Shown here piece by piece: positions 9,601-19,291 of a DNA stretch of 64,000 nt. The translations under genes and the position numbers were made by a program. The notes under the pieces were generated by a model. The model was not told where the DNA came from. It made no database searches and was given only the letters and a program-made list of their open reading frames with translations. How positions within the stretch are numbered: position 1 is the stretch's first letter; every line of letters begins with the position of its first letter. Source of the stretch: Pseudomonas sp. CC120222-01a (GTDB lineage: Bacteria > Pseudomonadota > Gammaproteobacteria > Pseudomonadales > Pseudomonadaceae); contig NZ_QEQQ01000001.1 of the NCBI RefSeq assembly GCF_003097235.1, positions 124,001 through 188,000 on the forward strand, in the 5' to 3' direction.

Positions 9601-11151
9601 CCAGGCCTGCCCGCCGTGGCGCCAGACCCCTTGTTCATCGCTGGTCGCCGCAACCGGCAACTCGCTGCGAAACGCCGACAGGTCGGCGTTCCACAACCGT
9701 TGCGTTCCGTCTTCCAGGCGTGCCTGCGACAGGCCATCGACCAGCGCCGAGCGCGTCCACACACGCTGCGCCGCGTTGCCAGCCGCCGCCGTGGCGGCTA
9801 CCAGCGCGACCTCGATGAGCACCTGGGTCACATGTTCCAGTGCTTCGCGGGTCTCGCCCTCACGCCAGGACTCAACTGCCTCGAATACCTCGCCCAGCCA
9901 GCGCCAGGCGACCATGGCCAGCAGCGCCAGCCCTAATACAGGGACGTACAGGCTGGCTGCACTCAGCAGTGTTACGCCCAGATTGGCCAGGTACTGGTCA
10001 TGGGCCGCCTGGAGCTCGCGGTCCAGCTTCGCTACGGGTGTGGCAACCAGTGCCGCATCGTCTTTGATCTGAGCCGTGCGCATGGCAGCGAAGTCCTTGA
10101 ACAGATAGCCGCCGACCGAATGCATGCGCTCCTGCAGATCGATGTTGGCCCAGACCGGCAGGTCGGCGTAGCCAGCGATGACCTGGGAGAAAAACGACTG
10201 GCTATCGCGACGGCGCACGAAGCGCGCAAAGAAATCTCGGTAGTCGCCATTGCGCAGCCGTTGCCCGAGGATGCTTCGGGCGAACCGATGCAGATCATCA
10301 TGCGCGCTCCACGGGCCATGGGGATCACCCGGTATGTACACCAGCACGCGTTGGCTCGAGGTGTAGATCGGGGCGAAGGTCTCATCGCGCACATCCAGCA
10401 CGACAATCTGCTGCAATGGGCAGCCCAGGACCTCCAGGCGCTTGCCAACGACACGCGAGTCATTCAGTTGAGGCAACCAGCCTTTTCGCCACAAACCGAT
10501 CACCAATTCCAGTTCGGCTTCGCTCAGCACGCTGTCGTGGCGTGCCTTGAAAGCATCGAGCAACAAGGTATGGCGCATGTTCTCGGCAAGCAGCGCCTGG
10601 GCTTCAGCAGTCCCGAGCCGGGCCTGCAGATGCGCCTGGTAACGCTCCCCCAGGTCCAGTTCACGTACCAGGGCAGCGAATCGCGTCGCACTGAGCAGGT
10701 CAAGCCGGGCGCCAGCGTTATCGAAGATACCGTTGCCAGGGGCTTGTCCTCGCGCCTGGGTCTCGTCCTGGGTGAAATTCCTCAGTGCCGCTTCGAGCAA
10801 CGGAATCTGGTAGTAGACTTTTTCACTCAAGGGCACCCGGATGGGGGCATAGGTGCTCAGTGGGCGTTCAAAGGCGGCGCGAAACCACAGCTGGCCCAGT
10901 TCCTGTGCGATGTTGCAACGCTCCCGCAGCGCCTTTTGCAGAATAGGCGCAGTGAACTGCTCTACCCCTTCGATGCGTCGCAGCAACGCAGCGAGGCGGT
11001 AACGGCAGTCCAGGCTGCCGTTGAGTGCCTCTCGCAGCACCGCTGCATGCCCGGCACTGGCGGCAAGCATCCAGCCTGGCAGGCGTGCGGCGATGATCCT
11101 GTCCTGCTCAGCCTGCTCCAGGCGATCATGTGTGTGTTCGGATGTGCCCAT
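6649..11151 (-). CDS. Giant LRR-NEL E3 ubiquitin ligase-like toxin, copy 1
   Basis: A 1500-residue protein. Residues 1-380 resemble the DUF6543 (dermonecrotic-toxin-like) N-terminal region, with the motif SSQRVLVYIPGDPHGPWSAH near 265-284. Two hydrophobic stretches follow (about 391-418 and 443-460), then a long middle region. Leucine-rich repeats run from about 1029 to 1185 (for example LQSLDLRANRVSL, LTQVNLSHNPL). A NEL domain follows from about 1205 to 1450, with the CxD motif Cys1295 in QLTCQDSVALRFSDLE, equivalent to the catalytic Cys of IpaH/SspH ligases. Such enzymes ubiquitinate host proteins after delivery. No signal peptide and no secretion genes are visible nearby, so the delivery route is unknown. 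The gene follows copy 2 on the same strand by 100 bases. Confidence 0.85.
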   Translation of the reverse strand: MGTSEHTHDRLEQAEQDRIIAARLPGWMLAASAGHAAVLREALNGSLDCRYRLAALLRRIEGVEQFTAPILQKALRERCNIAQELGQLWFRAAFERPLSTYAPIRVPLSEKVYYQIPLLEAALRNFTQDETQARGQAPGNGIFDNAGARLDLLSATRFAALVRELDLGERYQAHLQARLGTAEAQALLAENMRHTLLLDAFKARHDSVLSEAELELVIGLWRKGWLPQLNDSRVVGKRLEVLGCPLQQIVVLDVRDETFAPIYTSSQRVLVYIPGDPHGPWSAHDDLHRFARSILGQRLRNGDYRDFFARFVRRRDSQSFFSQVIAGYADLPVWANIDLQERMHSVGGYLFKDFAAMRTAQIKDDAALVATPVAKLDRELQAAHDQYLANLGVTLLSAASLYVPVLGLALLAMVAWRWLGEVFEAVESWREGETREALEHVTQVLIEVALVAATAAAGNAAQRVWTRSALVDGLSQARLEDGTQRLWNADLSAFRSELPVAATSDEQGVWRHGGQAWIAMDGHHYRAVQRATDGHWQLLPRDGHGPLLLHNGAGAWRLWSEQPMQWQGRGYLFRRLGGQMARLDDEQIAEVLAIHSLEEGHLRALHVLGQAPEPQLLDSVQRVLLDQRIRRLVKRLRSGLAPEDDRAALEQARNLEGSQGLSDQDLAELVWKQRRILFQRLYAAEGFHSDREVQALQRQFPSLHGYAARALLAQASSADRMRLLASDRVPLGLAEAARRMLVPVRMVRVFESLLWDTPQNLDLARVTLGMLKHLPGAGQGVRWSLFEGDAGARALATSEEGAHACGLVHRNGTFQRTDAQGDAVGEAGELFEVMTGAYTGDQRGALQIGEPFAHNLRVMVTRLAQARREEVEQLLNPVRAGGLRLPWRLDDGRIGYPLSGRTPGSSSSSYRPGPFLRRVRYLYPAFTDEEVFAWIEQARASAIGLERTLQQFEREFEALNRQLRRWVHEAASRREREDRRRLRRALRGCWQRAYDEGMQAEGTNTVYRWEIASSRSLPEFPEPIVFDHVRVLTLRNMQIERLPESFLRAFPNVRAVEMPYNRLERVPQALLGMPDLQSLDLRANRVSLDPGQATILASCPYLTQVNLSHNPLGRAFSLTGLPRLRELYLAGTGLRELPYGLMESPLLMTVDLRDNLLTSMPEGFYQSRLWIEGNVQLSGNPLSESESLRLRHALQAVAEVPEDEEAAPVSARLRWMDAGGAQLRTELDRYWRALEALPNALEFFTLIERLMETADFQHATGARFLASRVLEMMRAMTQSAELCQELFSNAAQLTCQDSVALRFSDLELRLLVWRAQAQATTGGDERVLLRLGRRLWRLEELDRIALRDIQERQFGGSDPDQIEVVLAYRVALREALDLPLQTQGMSFRPVAGVDARRIARARNLVLRHETGEQLAAALIERAFWQSHLRNAYPARFDALNAPFHERLEIMQADSTTPEAQRVAQINTLASEQRLAERDLMHTLTLEALDANSEQEVIYVR

Positions 11152-11251
11152 GGTGAATAGCCCCGAGTGGTGAAACCTCGAGGCTATCGCCGGGCGCCGC
11201 CCTGCGGCGCCTATGTGGCTACCACCTATGCCCCGGCCCTGGCGCGCCGTT

Positions 11252-14200
11252 TCAATGCCATGGCAAGACCGGCACCAGCAACACGGCCATCAGATGCCTG
11301 TCCACCGCCTCACGGGTGAGCTGCCTGTACACGTTGATCTCTCGCTGGCGCACACGGTCCTGCAGGCGATTGATTGCAGCAGGTGACGCATTGCCTTCGA
11401 CCAGCGCCTCCAGCTCATCATGCAGCGCCTGCGGAACCTCGAGCCGTCCGGGATACATGCCGGCCAGGTATTCCCTCCAGAAGCGTGTGGTCGACAGATA
11501 ATCCACCAGCACATCCCGGGACTGCACAGCCCTGACAGCACGCACAGCCGCATGCCGGTCCACCGCCGACAGGTTGGCCACACCAGGGTTGAGCATCTCG
11601 TCATGCTCGATGGGCAGATCGAGTTCATCAACCAGGCTCAGGCGATACGACAGCGCGAATTCCAGCGACTCGTCAGGCCGGCCCATGCGTATCGCATGCC
11701 AGCCACCTACATCGTCGAGCATTTCCAGGCGCCAGCACTGAGCCCCCAGATGCAACAGCACCCGCTCCTGGTCACCGAGGACGTCGTTGTGCAACGCTTT
11801 CCACTGGTTGACACGTACCTCAAGGTCACTGAACCGCAGCGTGGCATTATCCTGGCAGTGCTCAGTCAGCGCGTGCCCATAGAGCTCGGTTTGCAATGCC
11901 GGCCGCTCAGCCATGTATTCCAGCATGCGCAGCACACGCAAGGCCAGGTAGCGCGACAAGAACTCACTCTGGAAATCCGCCGAGGTGGTCAGCCGTTCCA
12001 GCAAGTGGAAGAAATCTTTCGAGGCGCTGTCGCCGTAGAGCCTGCCCCAAGTGTTGGCCATGCGGTCACGCTGATCTGTCGCCACCAGATCGATCCAGCG
12101 TTGCTTGACCGGCACCTGGTCATTCACGGCTTCCCCCCAGACATCCTGCGCGTCCAGCAACGGATTATCGCTGAGCCTGACCCGCCCGGAGCGCCACAGC
12201 CTCGACCGATAAAATGCAAATGGCAGCGTCCGGATATGGTTATCACCCACATCCAGCGTATGCAGGTTGCTGGATTCCATTACGCCTGCCGGCATTTGCG
12301 TCAGCTGCGTGTTGCGCAGCATCAAGGCATTGAGGCCGGGCATCCCGGTTATGGAAAACGCGCGTTGCAAGGGGTTATGCGAGAGGTTCAGGTAGACCAG
12401 CTGCCTGCAGCCGACGAGCAAGTCGACATCCTCGGCCTCCAGGTGAATCTGGTTGCCGGACACATCGAGGATGTTCAGCCGCGCGGCCAGTGCCGGGGTC
12501 AACGGCAGGCTGCGCAAGCGACAATTGGTAATACTCAGTGACCTCAACCCATCGAATGCGCGCAAGAACGCCTCTGGCGCACGGCGTATCTGCAACGAGC
12601 GCAGGGCGATATCCGCTACATGGGAGAAACTGACGCCTGCTGGAATGGGCGGCAGTTCATCCAGATCACTGCCATAACTGCTGAGTAGATAGCCTCGAGC
12701 TTCTTCAAGCGTCAGGGTTTGTTGTGGCACCAGGTAGCGCCAGCAATCGATCAGTCCCCTTGCAAACTGGCGGCGGGCGGGCCAGAACCAGAGCTTGATG
12801 GTCGCGGTCTGCCAACTGGCCAGGCGTTTGCGCAAGGCCTTGAGTTGCCCCTTGAGGGCGAGCAGTTCACTGGCAGGATCACGCTGGAGCACACGCAGGT
12901 GCGCCAGCCATTGTTCGACCTGCTCATCATCGAAGCCTGGGTACAGGTCCCGTAGCTGCGCAGCGAGATTCCTTGCCCCGACCCGGCCCGCAAGCGCGCG
13001 TTGCCGCCAGCCACTCAAGGGATAACCGATCCGGCCATTGAGCAGCCGCTGTGGCGCCAGAAAGGTATCGCCCGGGCTGGCAATATCCAGCAACTCGCCG
13101 ATCAACTCACGTCGCTGAGCGACACGCCGTGCCATATAGGCGCGCAGATGCAGCGCGAACGGCTTGCCAGTGATGAGTGCGTCTTGTTGCACCGTGCTAT
13201 AACCGCCAGCCAGCTGCTGGAACAACTCACCCGGCTCGCCCAGCGTATTGCCCTGCTCATCGCTGCATTGGAATTGGCCTGCCAGAAAACGAATACGCCG
13301 GCTCTCTCCCGTACCCCTACTGTTCCACAACGGTTCTGCCACGTCGCCATCGAACAGTTGCCATCGTGGGCCATTGGTGGCCCCGGGCATGTGTTCAAGC
13401 AATTTCAGCACGACACGGGCCAGGTCGAGATTCTGCGGGGTATCGAACAGCAATGCTTCGTACACCCGAATACAACGGATGCGCTTGACCATGGACGCTG
13501 CGGCGACGTTCAGCCCTGCGCTGTCGACCGTATTCAGCAGGGCTTCGGCCGCCAGGCGATGAAGGCTGGCAAAGTCTCGCTGCAATACGTGCGTGGTGGT
13601 CGTCACGGGGTACTGCTCATAGTAAAGCTGCTGGAACAATGATCGCCGACGACGCCAGACCCGCTCGGCCAGCTGGGCGTCCGTCAGGGCCTGCGTGCCT
13701 GCCCACTGACGGACCTTGGCCAGCAGTGCCGAATCCTCCGGTTCTGTGCCTGAGCGCAGGTGTGTGACCAGCGCCAGGATGCGGTTCAGCACCTCTACCC
13801 GGCTTACGGTATCAATCAGGCAGGCATCCGGCGCCTGGCCACAGATGTGCAAGCCGCGCAGATGGCTGGCATCCAGGCCATGGATGACAAGTACCTGGTC
13901 GACCTGCTCATCCTCAAGCGCGCGGAACCCGCCACCCAGGCGACGAAACAGGGCGCGCGGCGCTTCCCACTCGATCGGTTGCTCGCACCAGACCCGCCAG
14001 GCACCGGCACCGTTATGCCGAAGCTGTGGGCCATGCCCCTGCTTCGGCACAATCTGCCACTGCTCGTCGGCCTGCTGCACCACCTCATAGAAGTGGCCCT
14101 CCATGTTCACCCAGCAACGCCCCTGCAAACGGTAAATGCCTTCGGCATCGGCCAGTGCCTGAACGGGTGGCGCCGCGCTGCGAAAGGGGGTGAGGTCGAA

Positions 14201-15709
14201 CCGCCAGAGCTTCTCGCTGCCGTCTTCCAAGCGAGCGGTCGCCAGCTCATCAACCTGGTGCCATTCACGCGCCACCGCCGCTGCCCCCACTGCGGTGATG
14301 CCGACCGTGACCACGCTTTCGGCAACCCTCAGCAGATGGTCGAGCGCCGCATCGATGTCGCCTTCACGCCAGTCCTCCACGGCATGGAAGACGTCCTTGA
14401 GCATGTCCCAGACCATGACGCCGCCGAGGATGAGCCCGAGGCCGGGCACGAACAGGCCCGCCACGTTAGCGATGGCCCATGCCGCAGACACCAGGCGATC
14501 ATGCCTGGCCTGGTGGACCGCGCTGTCGATGTCCCTGACCGGTACGGCAATGACTGCTGCATCATCCTTGATCTGGTCTACCCGCGCCTGGGCCAGGTGA
14601 TCGAACAGCGGCAGGTGGTAGGCCGCCATGTGCTGATCCATGTCGCGGGAGGTCCATGCGGCGACATCCGTCAGCTCACTGGCCACCCTGGCAAAGAACG
14701 CGTCGCTGTCACGGCGACGGATGAAGCGTGCGAAGAAGCGCTGGTAGGGCTCATTACCCAGGCGCTTGCCCAGCGTCCGTCGAATGAAGGTGTCGAGATC
14801 GGCTGCCGCGTTCCAGGCGCTGACTGGGTCACCGGGGATGTAAACCAGCACACGCTGGCTGGACAGGAAGCCAAACGTGGTAGTGATCTGGTCGAGCACG
14901 ACCACCTGTTCGACCTTGCAACCATAAATGCTCAGTTGCTTGGCAATCACTGGCTTGCCGCCAAGCATGCCTGGCCTGGCGTCGCGGCACAGGTCAAGGA
15001 TCAAGACCAGCTCTTGCGCCGTCAGGATTCCTTCCGTCCTGGCCTTGCAGGCCTCAAGCAGCATCGAGGCGACTTGCAGGGCCTTGCAGGAAGACTTGAA
15101 TCCGGAGGCTGCCGTGACCGGGCTGTCCAGGATCGAGTCAAGATGCGCCTGATAACGCCTGCCCAGGTCCAACTGCCGACAGCGCTTGGCGAAGGCCGAG
15201 GCCGACAGCGAGGTGACTGTGCTGCCGTCGCTCTGCACCAGGCAATTATCACGAGGCATAGCGCCGACCCTGGATTCGTCCTCGGTGAAATTGGCCAGTG
15301 CCGCATCGAGCAAAGGGATGTCGTAGCTGTTCTTGTCTTGTTGCGGTGTACGCCCGCTGGCCCACACAGGCTTCGGCGAAACGGTGAAGTAGAAATGTCG
15401 ATAGAACAGCGTGTCCACGTCTTGCGAACCGTTGAGCGCACGCTGCAGGAGCGGCCTGCAAAATTGATGAATGTGCTCGATCCGCCCTATCTCGTGGCGA
15501 AGACGCTGGCGACTGACATAGCTGGTTCTTAACGCCTCGAACACTTTCACCAGTTGCTCGGCCGTCAATGGTCGATCCACGGCCGGCTCGGACAGCCGCA
15601 ACTTGCGGATCCAGGCGGGTAAGCGGCGGACGATCATGTCATCCTGAAACGCTTGCTCGACCGCCACCTGGGCATCGTGCTTTTGAACCGGGTTTGCGCG
15701 GGGTTGCAT
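11252..15709 (-). CDS. Giant LRR-NEL E3 ubiquitin ligase-like toxin, copy 2
   Basis: A 1485-residue paralogue of the gene immediately downstream, with the same order: DUF6543-like N-terminus including SSQRVLVYIPGDP, hydrophobic segments near residue 400-430, LRRs at about 1031-1190 (LVYLNLSHNPLQRAFSITGM) and a NEL domain with Cys1285 in EHCQDNATLRFSDLEVR. A very good AGGAGGTG site before the ATG fixes the start. The two copies share blocks such as NLSHNPL-RAFS-TG and ESWREGE/EDWREGD but are clearly diverged, so the duplication is old. Copies 2 and 1 are probably one transcript. The target and secretion system are not visible. Confidence 0.85.
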   Translation of the reverse strand: MQPRANPVQKHDAQVAVEQAFQDDMIVRRLPAWIRKLRLSEPAVDRPLTAEQLVKVFEALRTSYVSRQRLRHEIGRIEHIHQFCRPLLQRALNGSQDVDTLFYRHFYFTVSPKPVWASGRTPQQDKNSYDIPLLDAALANFTEDESRVGAMPRDNCLVQSDGSTVTSLSASAFAKRCRQLDLGRRYQAHLDSILDSPVTAASGFKSSCKALQVASMLLEACKARTEGILTAQELVLILDLCRDARPGMLGGKPVIAKQLSIYGCKVEQVVVLDQITTTFGFLSSQRVLVYIPGDPVSAWNAAADLDTFIRRTLGKRLGNEPYQRFFARFIRRRDSDAFFARVASELTDVAAWTSRDMDQHMAAYHLPLFDHLAQARVDQIKDDAAVIAVPVRDIDSAVHQARHDRLVSAAWAIANVAGLFVPGLGLILGGVMVWDMLKDVFHAVEDWREGDIDAALDHLLRVAESVVTVGITAVGAAAVAREWHQVDELATARLEDGSEKLWRFDLTPFRSAAPPVQALADAEGIYRLQGRCWVNMEGHFYEVVQQADEQWQIVPKQGHGPQLRHNGAGAWRVWCEQPIEWEAPRALFRRLGGGFRALEDEQVDQVLVIHGLDASHLRGLHICGQAPDACLIDTVSRVEVLNRILALVTHLRSGTEPEDSALLAKVRQWAGTQALTDAQLAERVWRRRRSLFQQLYYEQYPVTTTTHVLQRDFASLHRLAAEALLNTVDSAGLNVAAASMVKRIRCIRVYEALLFDTPQNLDLARVVLKLLEHMPGATNGPRWQLFDGDVAEPLWNSRGTGESRRIRFLAGQFQCSDEQGNTLGEPGELFQQLAGGYSTVQQDALITGKPFALHLRAYMARRVAQRRELIGELLDIASPGDTFLAPQRLLNGRIGYPLSGWRQRALAGRVGARNLAAQLRDLYPGFDDEQVEQWLAHLRVLQRDPASELLALKGQLKALRKRLASWQTATIKLWFWPARRQFARGLIDCWRYLVPQQTLTLEEARGYLLSSYGSDLDELPPIPAGVSFSHVADIALRSLQIRRAPEAFLRAFDGLRSLSITNCRLRSLPLTPALAARLNILDVSGNQIHLEAEDVDLLVGCRQLVYLNLSHNPLQRAFSITGMPGLNALMLRNTQLTQMPAGVMESSNLHTLDVGDNHIRTLPFAFYRSRLWRSGRVRLSDNPLLDAQDVWGEAVNDQVPVKQRWIDLVATDQRDRMANTWGRLYGDSASKDFFHLLERLTTSADFQSEFLSRYLALRVLRMLEYMAERPALQTELYGHALTEHCQDNATLRFSDLEVRVNQWKALHNDVLGDQERVLLHLGAQCWRLEMLDDVGGWHAIRMGRPDESLEFALSYRLSLVDELDLPIEHDEMLNPGVANLSAVDRHAAVRAVRAVQSRDVLVDYLSTTRFWREYLAGMYPGRLEVPQALHDELEALVEGNASPAAINRLQDRVRQREINVYRQLTREAVDRHLMAVLLVPVLPWH

Positions 15710-15785
15710 GATGCACCTCCTGAGTCGGGAAGTGCGAAGCTAATGTCCGGTATCGCGCAGCAAGGGCTAGATAACTACCCCGGGA

Positions 15786-18146
15786 TCAGAAAAGCAGCAG
15801 CTGACGGTCGGTCAGGGCACTGAAATCATCGCCGACGAAGGGCAGGATGGCATCCGCCACAGGCTGCAGCTGGCGGCTCAGATAATGCTCGTAATCGACA
15901 GGCGCCTGCAGGTTCTCCAGCGGCTCGGGGCCGGCAGTGGTGATCAGGTAGCTGATCCAGCCACCGCGCTGGTATTGCCGCGGGCGGCCGACCCGAACGT
16001 TGAACTCATCTGCCAGCCGCGCGGCCCGTACGTGCGGTGGCACATTGCGCTGGTAGTCGGCCAGCGGCCTGCGCAGGCGCTTGCGATAGACCAGCAGCTC
16101 ATCCAGTTCACCGGCGAGGGTCTGACGCACGTACTCCCGCAGATAGTCGCGATAAGGCTGGCCACGGAAAATCCGCCCGTACAGTTCCTGCTGGAAGCGG
16201 CGGGCCAGTGGCGACCAGTCGGTGCGTACCGACTCCAGGCCCTTGTACACCATCTCTTCGCTGCCATCGACACGCTGCACCAGGCCGGCGTAACGCTTTT
16301 TGCTGCCTTCGTCCGTACCGCGGATGGTGGGCATCAGAAAGCGCCGGTAATGCACCTCGAACTGCAATTCCAACGCGCTTTCAAGATTCAGGGTGGTGCG
16401 CAGGTGCTCGCGCCACCATTGGTTGACCTGGGCCACCAGATCGCGCCCGATCCGCGCCGCAGCCTCCTCGGCGTGCGCGCCTTTGAGCCAGACGAAGGTG
16501 GAGTCGGTATCGCCATAGATGACGTCGAAGCCCCGTGCTTCGATCAGAGCGCGGGTCTGGCGCATGATCTGGTGGCCGCGCACCGTGATCGACGACGCCA
16601 GACGCGGGTCGAAGAAGCGGCAGCCACTGGAGCCCAGCACGCCGTAGAAGGCGTTCATGATGATCTTGAGGGCCTGCGACAACGGCGCGTTGCCCTCGCG
16701 CTTGGCCGCCTCCCTGCCTTGCCACACACGCTCGACGATGGCGGGCAGGCAATGCTGGGTGCGCGAGAAGCGCCCGCCGCGAAAGCCTTCCACCGAATGC
16801 TCGTCATCGGGCAGGCGCAAGCCTTCTACCAGGCCCACCGGGTCGATCAGGAAGGTGCGGATAATCGACGGGTACAGGCTCTTGTAATCCAGCACCAGCA
16901 CCGAGTCGTACAGCCCCGGGCGTGAATCCATGACAAAGCCACCGGGGCTGGCCTCGTCCGGACGACTGCCAAGGCTCGGCGCGACAAAACCCATACGATG
17001 CATGTGCGGGATATACAGGTGGCAGAATGCGGCAACCGAACCGCCGCTGCGGTCCACCGCCAGGCCGGTGACCGACGAACGCTCCAACAGAAAGTCGAGC
17101 AGCCGGGTGTGAGCGAAAATGCGGGTGACCAGCTCACAGTCCTTCAGGTTGTAACGGGCGAGTGCGGGCTTGTCCTCGGCGAAACGGCGGTTGATCTCGT
17201 CCATGCGCTGGTAAGGGGTGTCGATGGCTTTGCCCTCGCCGAGCAGGGTCTGGGCAACGCTTTCCAGGCTGAACGAAGGGAAGCTCCAGGTCGCCGAACG
17301 CAGCGACTCGATGCCGTCGATCAGCAGGCGCCCTGGAGCATCGGCGAATACATGGCCACCGCCGGCATGGCTGCGCAAGGTCATTGGCGCGCCGTTGCGC
17401 CCCAGCGCCAGTGGCACTTGCAGCAGCTTGGCGTGTTCATGCAGCAGGCGCAGGTCGAACTGGATCAAGTTCCAACCGATGATCGCATCCGGGTCATGCT
17501 CGGCCATCCACTGGTTGAGGCAGGTCAGCAGCTCGGCGCGGTCAGCGCAATAGCGCAAGTCGAAATCCACGCCAGTGGCATCGCCATTGGCCGGCCCGAG
17601 CATGTACACCTGGCGCTGGCCGCAGCCTTCCAGGGCGATGCTGTACAGCTCTCCGCGCTCGCTGGTCTCGATGTCCAGCGAGGCCAGGCGCAAGGTCGGG
17701 CGATAGCCTGGCAGCGGCTTGAGCTGGGCCTCACAGTACACCCCCTGCTCGTCCCGCTGGCCGGTGAACTGCACCGGCGCGGTGATGAAACGCTCCATCA
17801 GGTAGCGCTCAGGCGGGCGGATATCGGCCTCGAAGACGTCGATGCCAGCCGTGCGCAGGCGTTGCTCCAGCTGCATCAGCTGGCGGTGCTGACGGGTGTA
17901 GAGGCCAAGCATCGGGCGCTGGTCGAAGTCCTTCAAGCGCAATGGCTTGAGATGTGCGCCCTGCTCCTTGGCCAGCAATACCCGGGCGTGCTCGGCCTGC
18001 GCCTGCGGGATGAAGGCAACCGATTCCTGCGGCGCCAGACGCAACAACCGTGGCCCGGCATCAGTGGCCAGCCAGAACTCCACGCAGGTGCCATCGGGCG
18101 TGTCATGCCAATGCCGAGTCAGGACAAAGCCCTGCTGCAACTCCAC
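15786..18146 (-). CDS. polB: DNA polymerase II (family B)
   Basis: The SOS-associated family B polymerase, which restarts replication past lesions and has proofreading activity. The exonuclease motifs are [11 protein letters not shown] (Exo I), [10 protein letters not shown] (Exo II) and YNLKDCELV (Exo III). Polymerase motifs are [10 protein letters not shown] (A), [14 protein letters not shown] (B) and [13 protein letters not shown] (C), all intact. I place the start at a GTG at 18146, with AGAGG 8 bases before it, giving 786 residues and an N-terminus ([14 protein letters not shown]) that matches E. coli PolB (783 residues). The ATG at 18206 would add 20 unmatched residues. I did not find a convincing LexA box. 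It is co-oriented with the upstream LysR gene. Confidence 0.93.
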   Translation of the reverse strand: MELQQGFVLTRHWHDTPDGTCVEFWLATDAGPRLLRLAPQESVAFIPQAQAEHARVLLAKEQGAHLKPLRLKDFDQRPMLGLYTRQHRQLMQLEQRLRTAGIDVFEADIRPPERYLMERFITAPVQFTGQRDEQGVYCEAQLKPLPGYRPTLRLASLDIETSERGELYSIALEGCGQRQVYMLGPANGDATGVDFDLRYCADRAELLTCLNQWMAEHDPDAIIGWNLIQFDLRLLHEHAKLLQVPLALGRNGAPMTLRSHAGGGHVFADAPGRLLIDGIESLRSATWSFPSFSLESVAQTLLGEGKAIDTPYQRMDEINRRFAEDKPALARYNLKDCELVTRIFAHTRLLDFLLERSSVTGLAVDRSGGSVAAFCHLYIPHMHRMGFVAPSLGSRPDEASPGGFVMDSRPGLYDSVLVLDYKSLYPSIIRTFLIDPVGLVEGLRLPDDEHSVEGFRGGRFSRTQHCLPAIVERVWQGREAAKREGNAPLSQALKIIMNAFYGVLGSSGCRFFDPRLASSITVRGHQIMRQTRALIEARGFDVIYGDTDSTFVWLKGAHAEEAAARIGRDLVAQVNQWWREHLRTTLNLESALELQFEVHYRRFLMPTIRGTDEGSKKRYAGLVQRVDGSEEMVYKGLESVRTDWSPLARRFQQELYGRIFRGQPYRDYLREYVRQTLAGELDELLVYRKRLRRPLADYQRNVPPHVRAARLADEFNVRVGRPRQYQRGGWISYLITTAGPEPLENLQAPVDYEHYLSRQLQPVADAILPFVGDDFSALTDRQLLLF

Positions 18147-18208
18147 CGCGTCGACCTCTGTTGAAAACGACGATTCTACGCGATTACGCCCCCGCCACGT
18201 AGCCACGC

Positions 18209-19129
18209 TCAGCCGTACAGGTAGTTGATGTCCTTGTAGCTGAGCGGCGGCACCTGGCCGAGCAGGAAGTCGCGCAGCTTGTGCATCTGTCGTGCCTTGG
18301 GGCTGCTCTTGAGCCAGGTCATGTAGTACCCGTCACCGGTCGATACCGCATGCTTGAACGGCGTCACCAGGCGCCCGGCCGCGAGGTCGGCACTGGCCAG
18401 CACCAGATCGACCACCGAAATCCCCAGGCCCTGCTGTGCGGCCGAAATGCCCTGGTCGAGGGTGTCGAACACCTGGCCCTGGTCGATGCTGATGTCCAGC
18501 GCATCCATGCGCGCCAGCCAGCGTCGCCAGTCGCGGCGGTCCGGTGATGGGTGGAGGAACTCACACTGGCGCAGGTCGGCCAGTTCGGGTTGCACCTGTG
18601 CCATGTAGTCAGGGTGGCACACCGGGATCAGCCATTCATCGAACAGCTTGACGCTCTCGACATCGGCCGGGAAACGGCCGTTGGCCAGGAGGATGGCGCA
18701 GTCATAGGGCTCGGAGTAGAAGTCCACCGAGTCAATGTCCATCCACACGCTCGACAGCTGCACGCTGCAGTTGTCTTCGAGCTTCTTGAAACCGTCCAAC
18801 GCCCGCAGCAGCCAGCGCACGGTCAGTGTCGAGGGGGCTTTCAGACGCAGCCCGTAGCGGTCTTGGCGCAGCAATGCACAGGCGTTTTCGATGATCTTGA
18901 AGCCGACTTTCAGCTCTTGGGCCAGCACCCGGCCATGCTCGGTGAGGCTCAGCTTGGGGCCGCGTCGCTCGAAGAGGTCGCAACCGAACATGGATTCGAG
19001 CGTCTTGATGTGATGGCTGACCGCCCCTTGGGTAAGGGCCAGCTCTTCAGCAGCCCGGGTAAACGAGCCGTAGCGCGAGGCCACCTCGAACGCACGCAGG
19101 GCGTGCAACGCTTGAATCCGTTCCGACAT
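18209..19129 (-). CDS. LysR-family transcriptional regulator (GcvA-like)
   Basis: A 306-residue regulator. The N-terminal helix-turn-helix is [35 protein letters not shown] (about 10-45), followed by an effector-binding domain with [13 protein letters not shown] and [11 protein letters not shown]. The length and the P-A-x-x-S-T-L-T-x-R-W-L-L stretch fit the GcvA/AmpR branch. It is divergent from the YqcI/YcgG-LysE-SGNH genes across a 162-base intergenic region and is the obvious candidate regulator of them. The effector is unknown. Confidence 0.88.
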   Translation of the reverse strand: MSERIQALHALRAFEVASRYGSFTRAAEELALTQGAVSHHIKTLESMFGCDLFERRGPKLSLTEHGRVLAQELKVGFKIIENACALLRQDRYGLRLKAPSTLTVRWLLRALDGFKKLEDNCSVQLSSVWMDIDSVDFYSEPYDCAILLANGRFPADVESVKLFDEWLIPVCHPDYMAQVQPELADLRQCEFLHPSPDRRDWRRWLARMDALDISIDQGQVFDTLDQGISAAQQGLGISVVDLVLASADLAAGRLVTPFKHAVSTGDGYYMTWLKSSPKARQMHKLRDFLLGQVPPLSYKDINYLYG

Positions 19130-19291
19130 GATGCCCTCGAAGCATGAGTGAGACTAATAGTAGGTCATAGTTCCACGCGTTTTACAACGTGAAGATCGTC
19201 TCAGAAAATGCAGGTAAATAACAAAGATAAGTATCCAACCTGCCTGCATGTGAGTGGAACTCTCTCTTAAATTAAATCTCCTGGGGAAATC
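19130..19291. promoter_or_regulatory. Divergent promoter region with spaced inverted repeat
   Basis: This AT-rich 162-base region separates the LysR gene from the YqcI/YcgG gene. AGTTCCAC at 19169-19176 and its inverse GTGGAACT at 19254-19261 flank the middle. They could be two half-sites for the LysR protein, although an 8-bp match over this distance can occur by chance. GGGGA lies 5 bases before the ATG at 19292. Confidence 0.4.

Noticed and set aside
18146..18206. A LexA box before polB
   Set aside because: No CTG-N10-CAG palindrome with the AT-rich core could be seen in the upstream bases; SOS control was not inferred from sequence.
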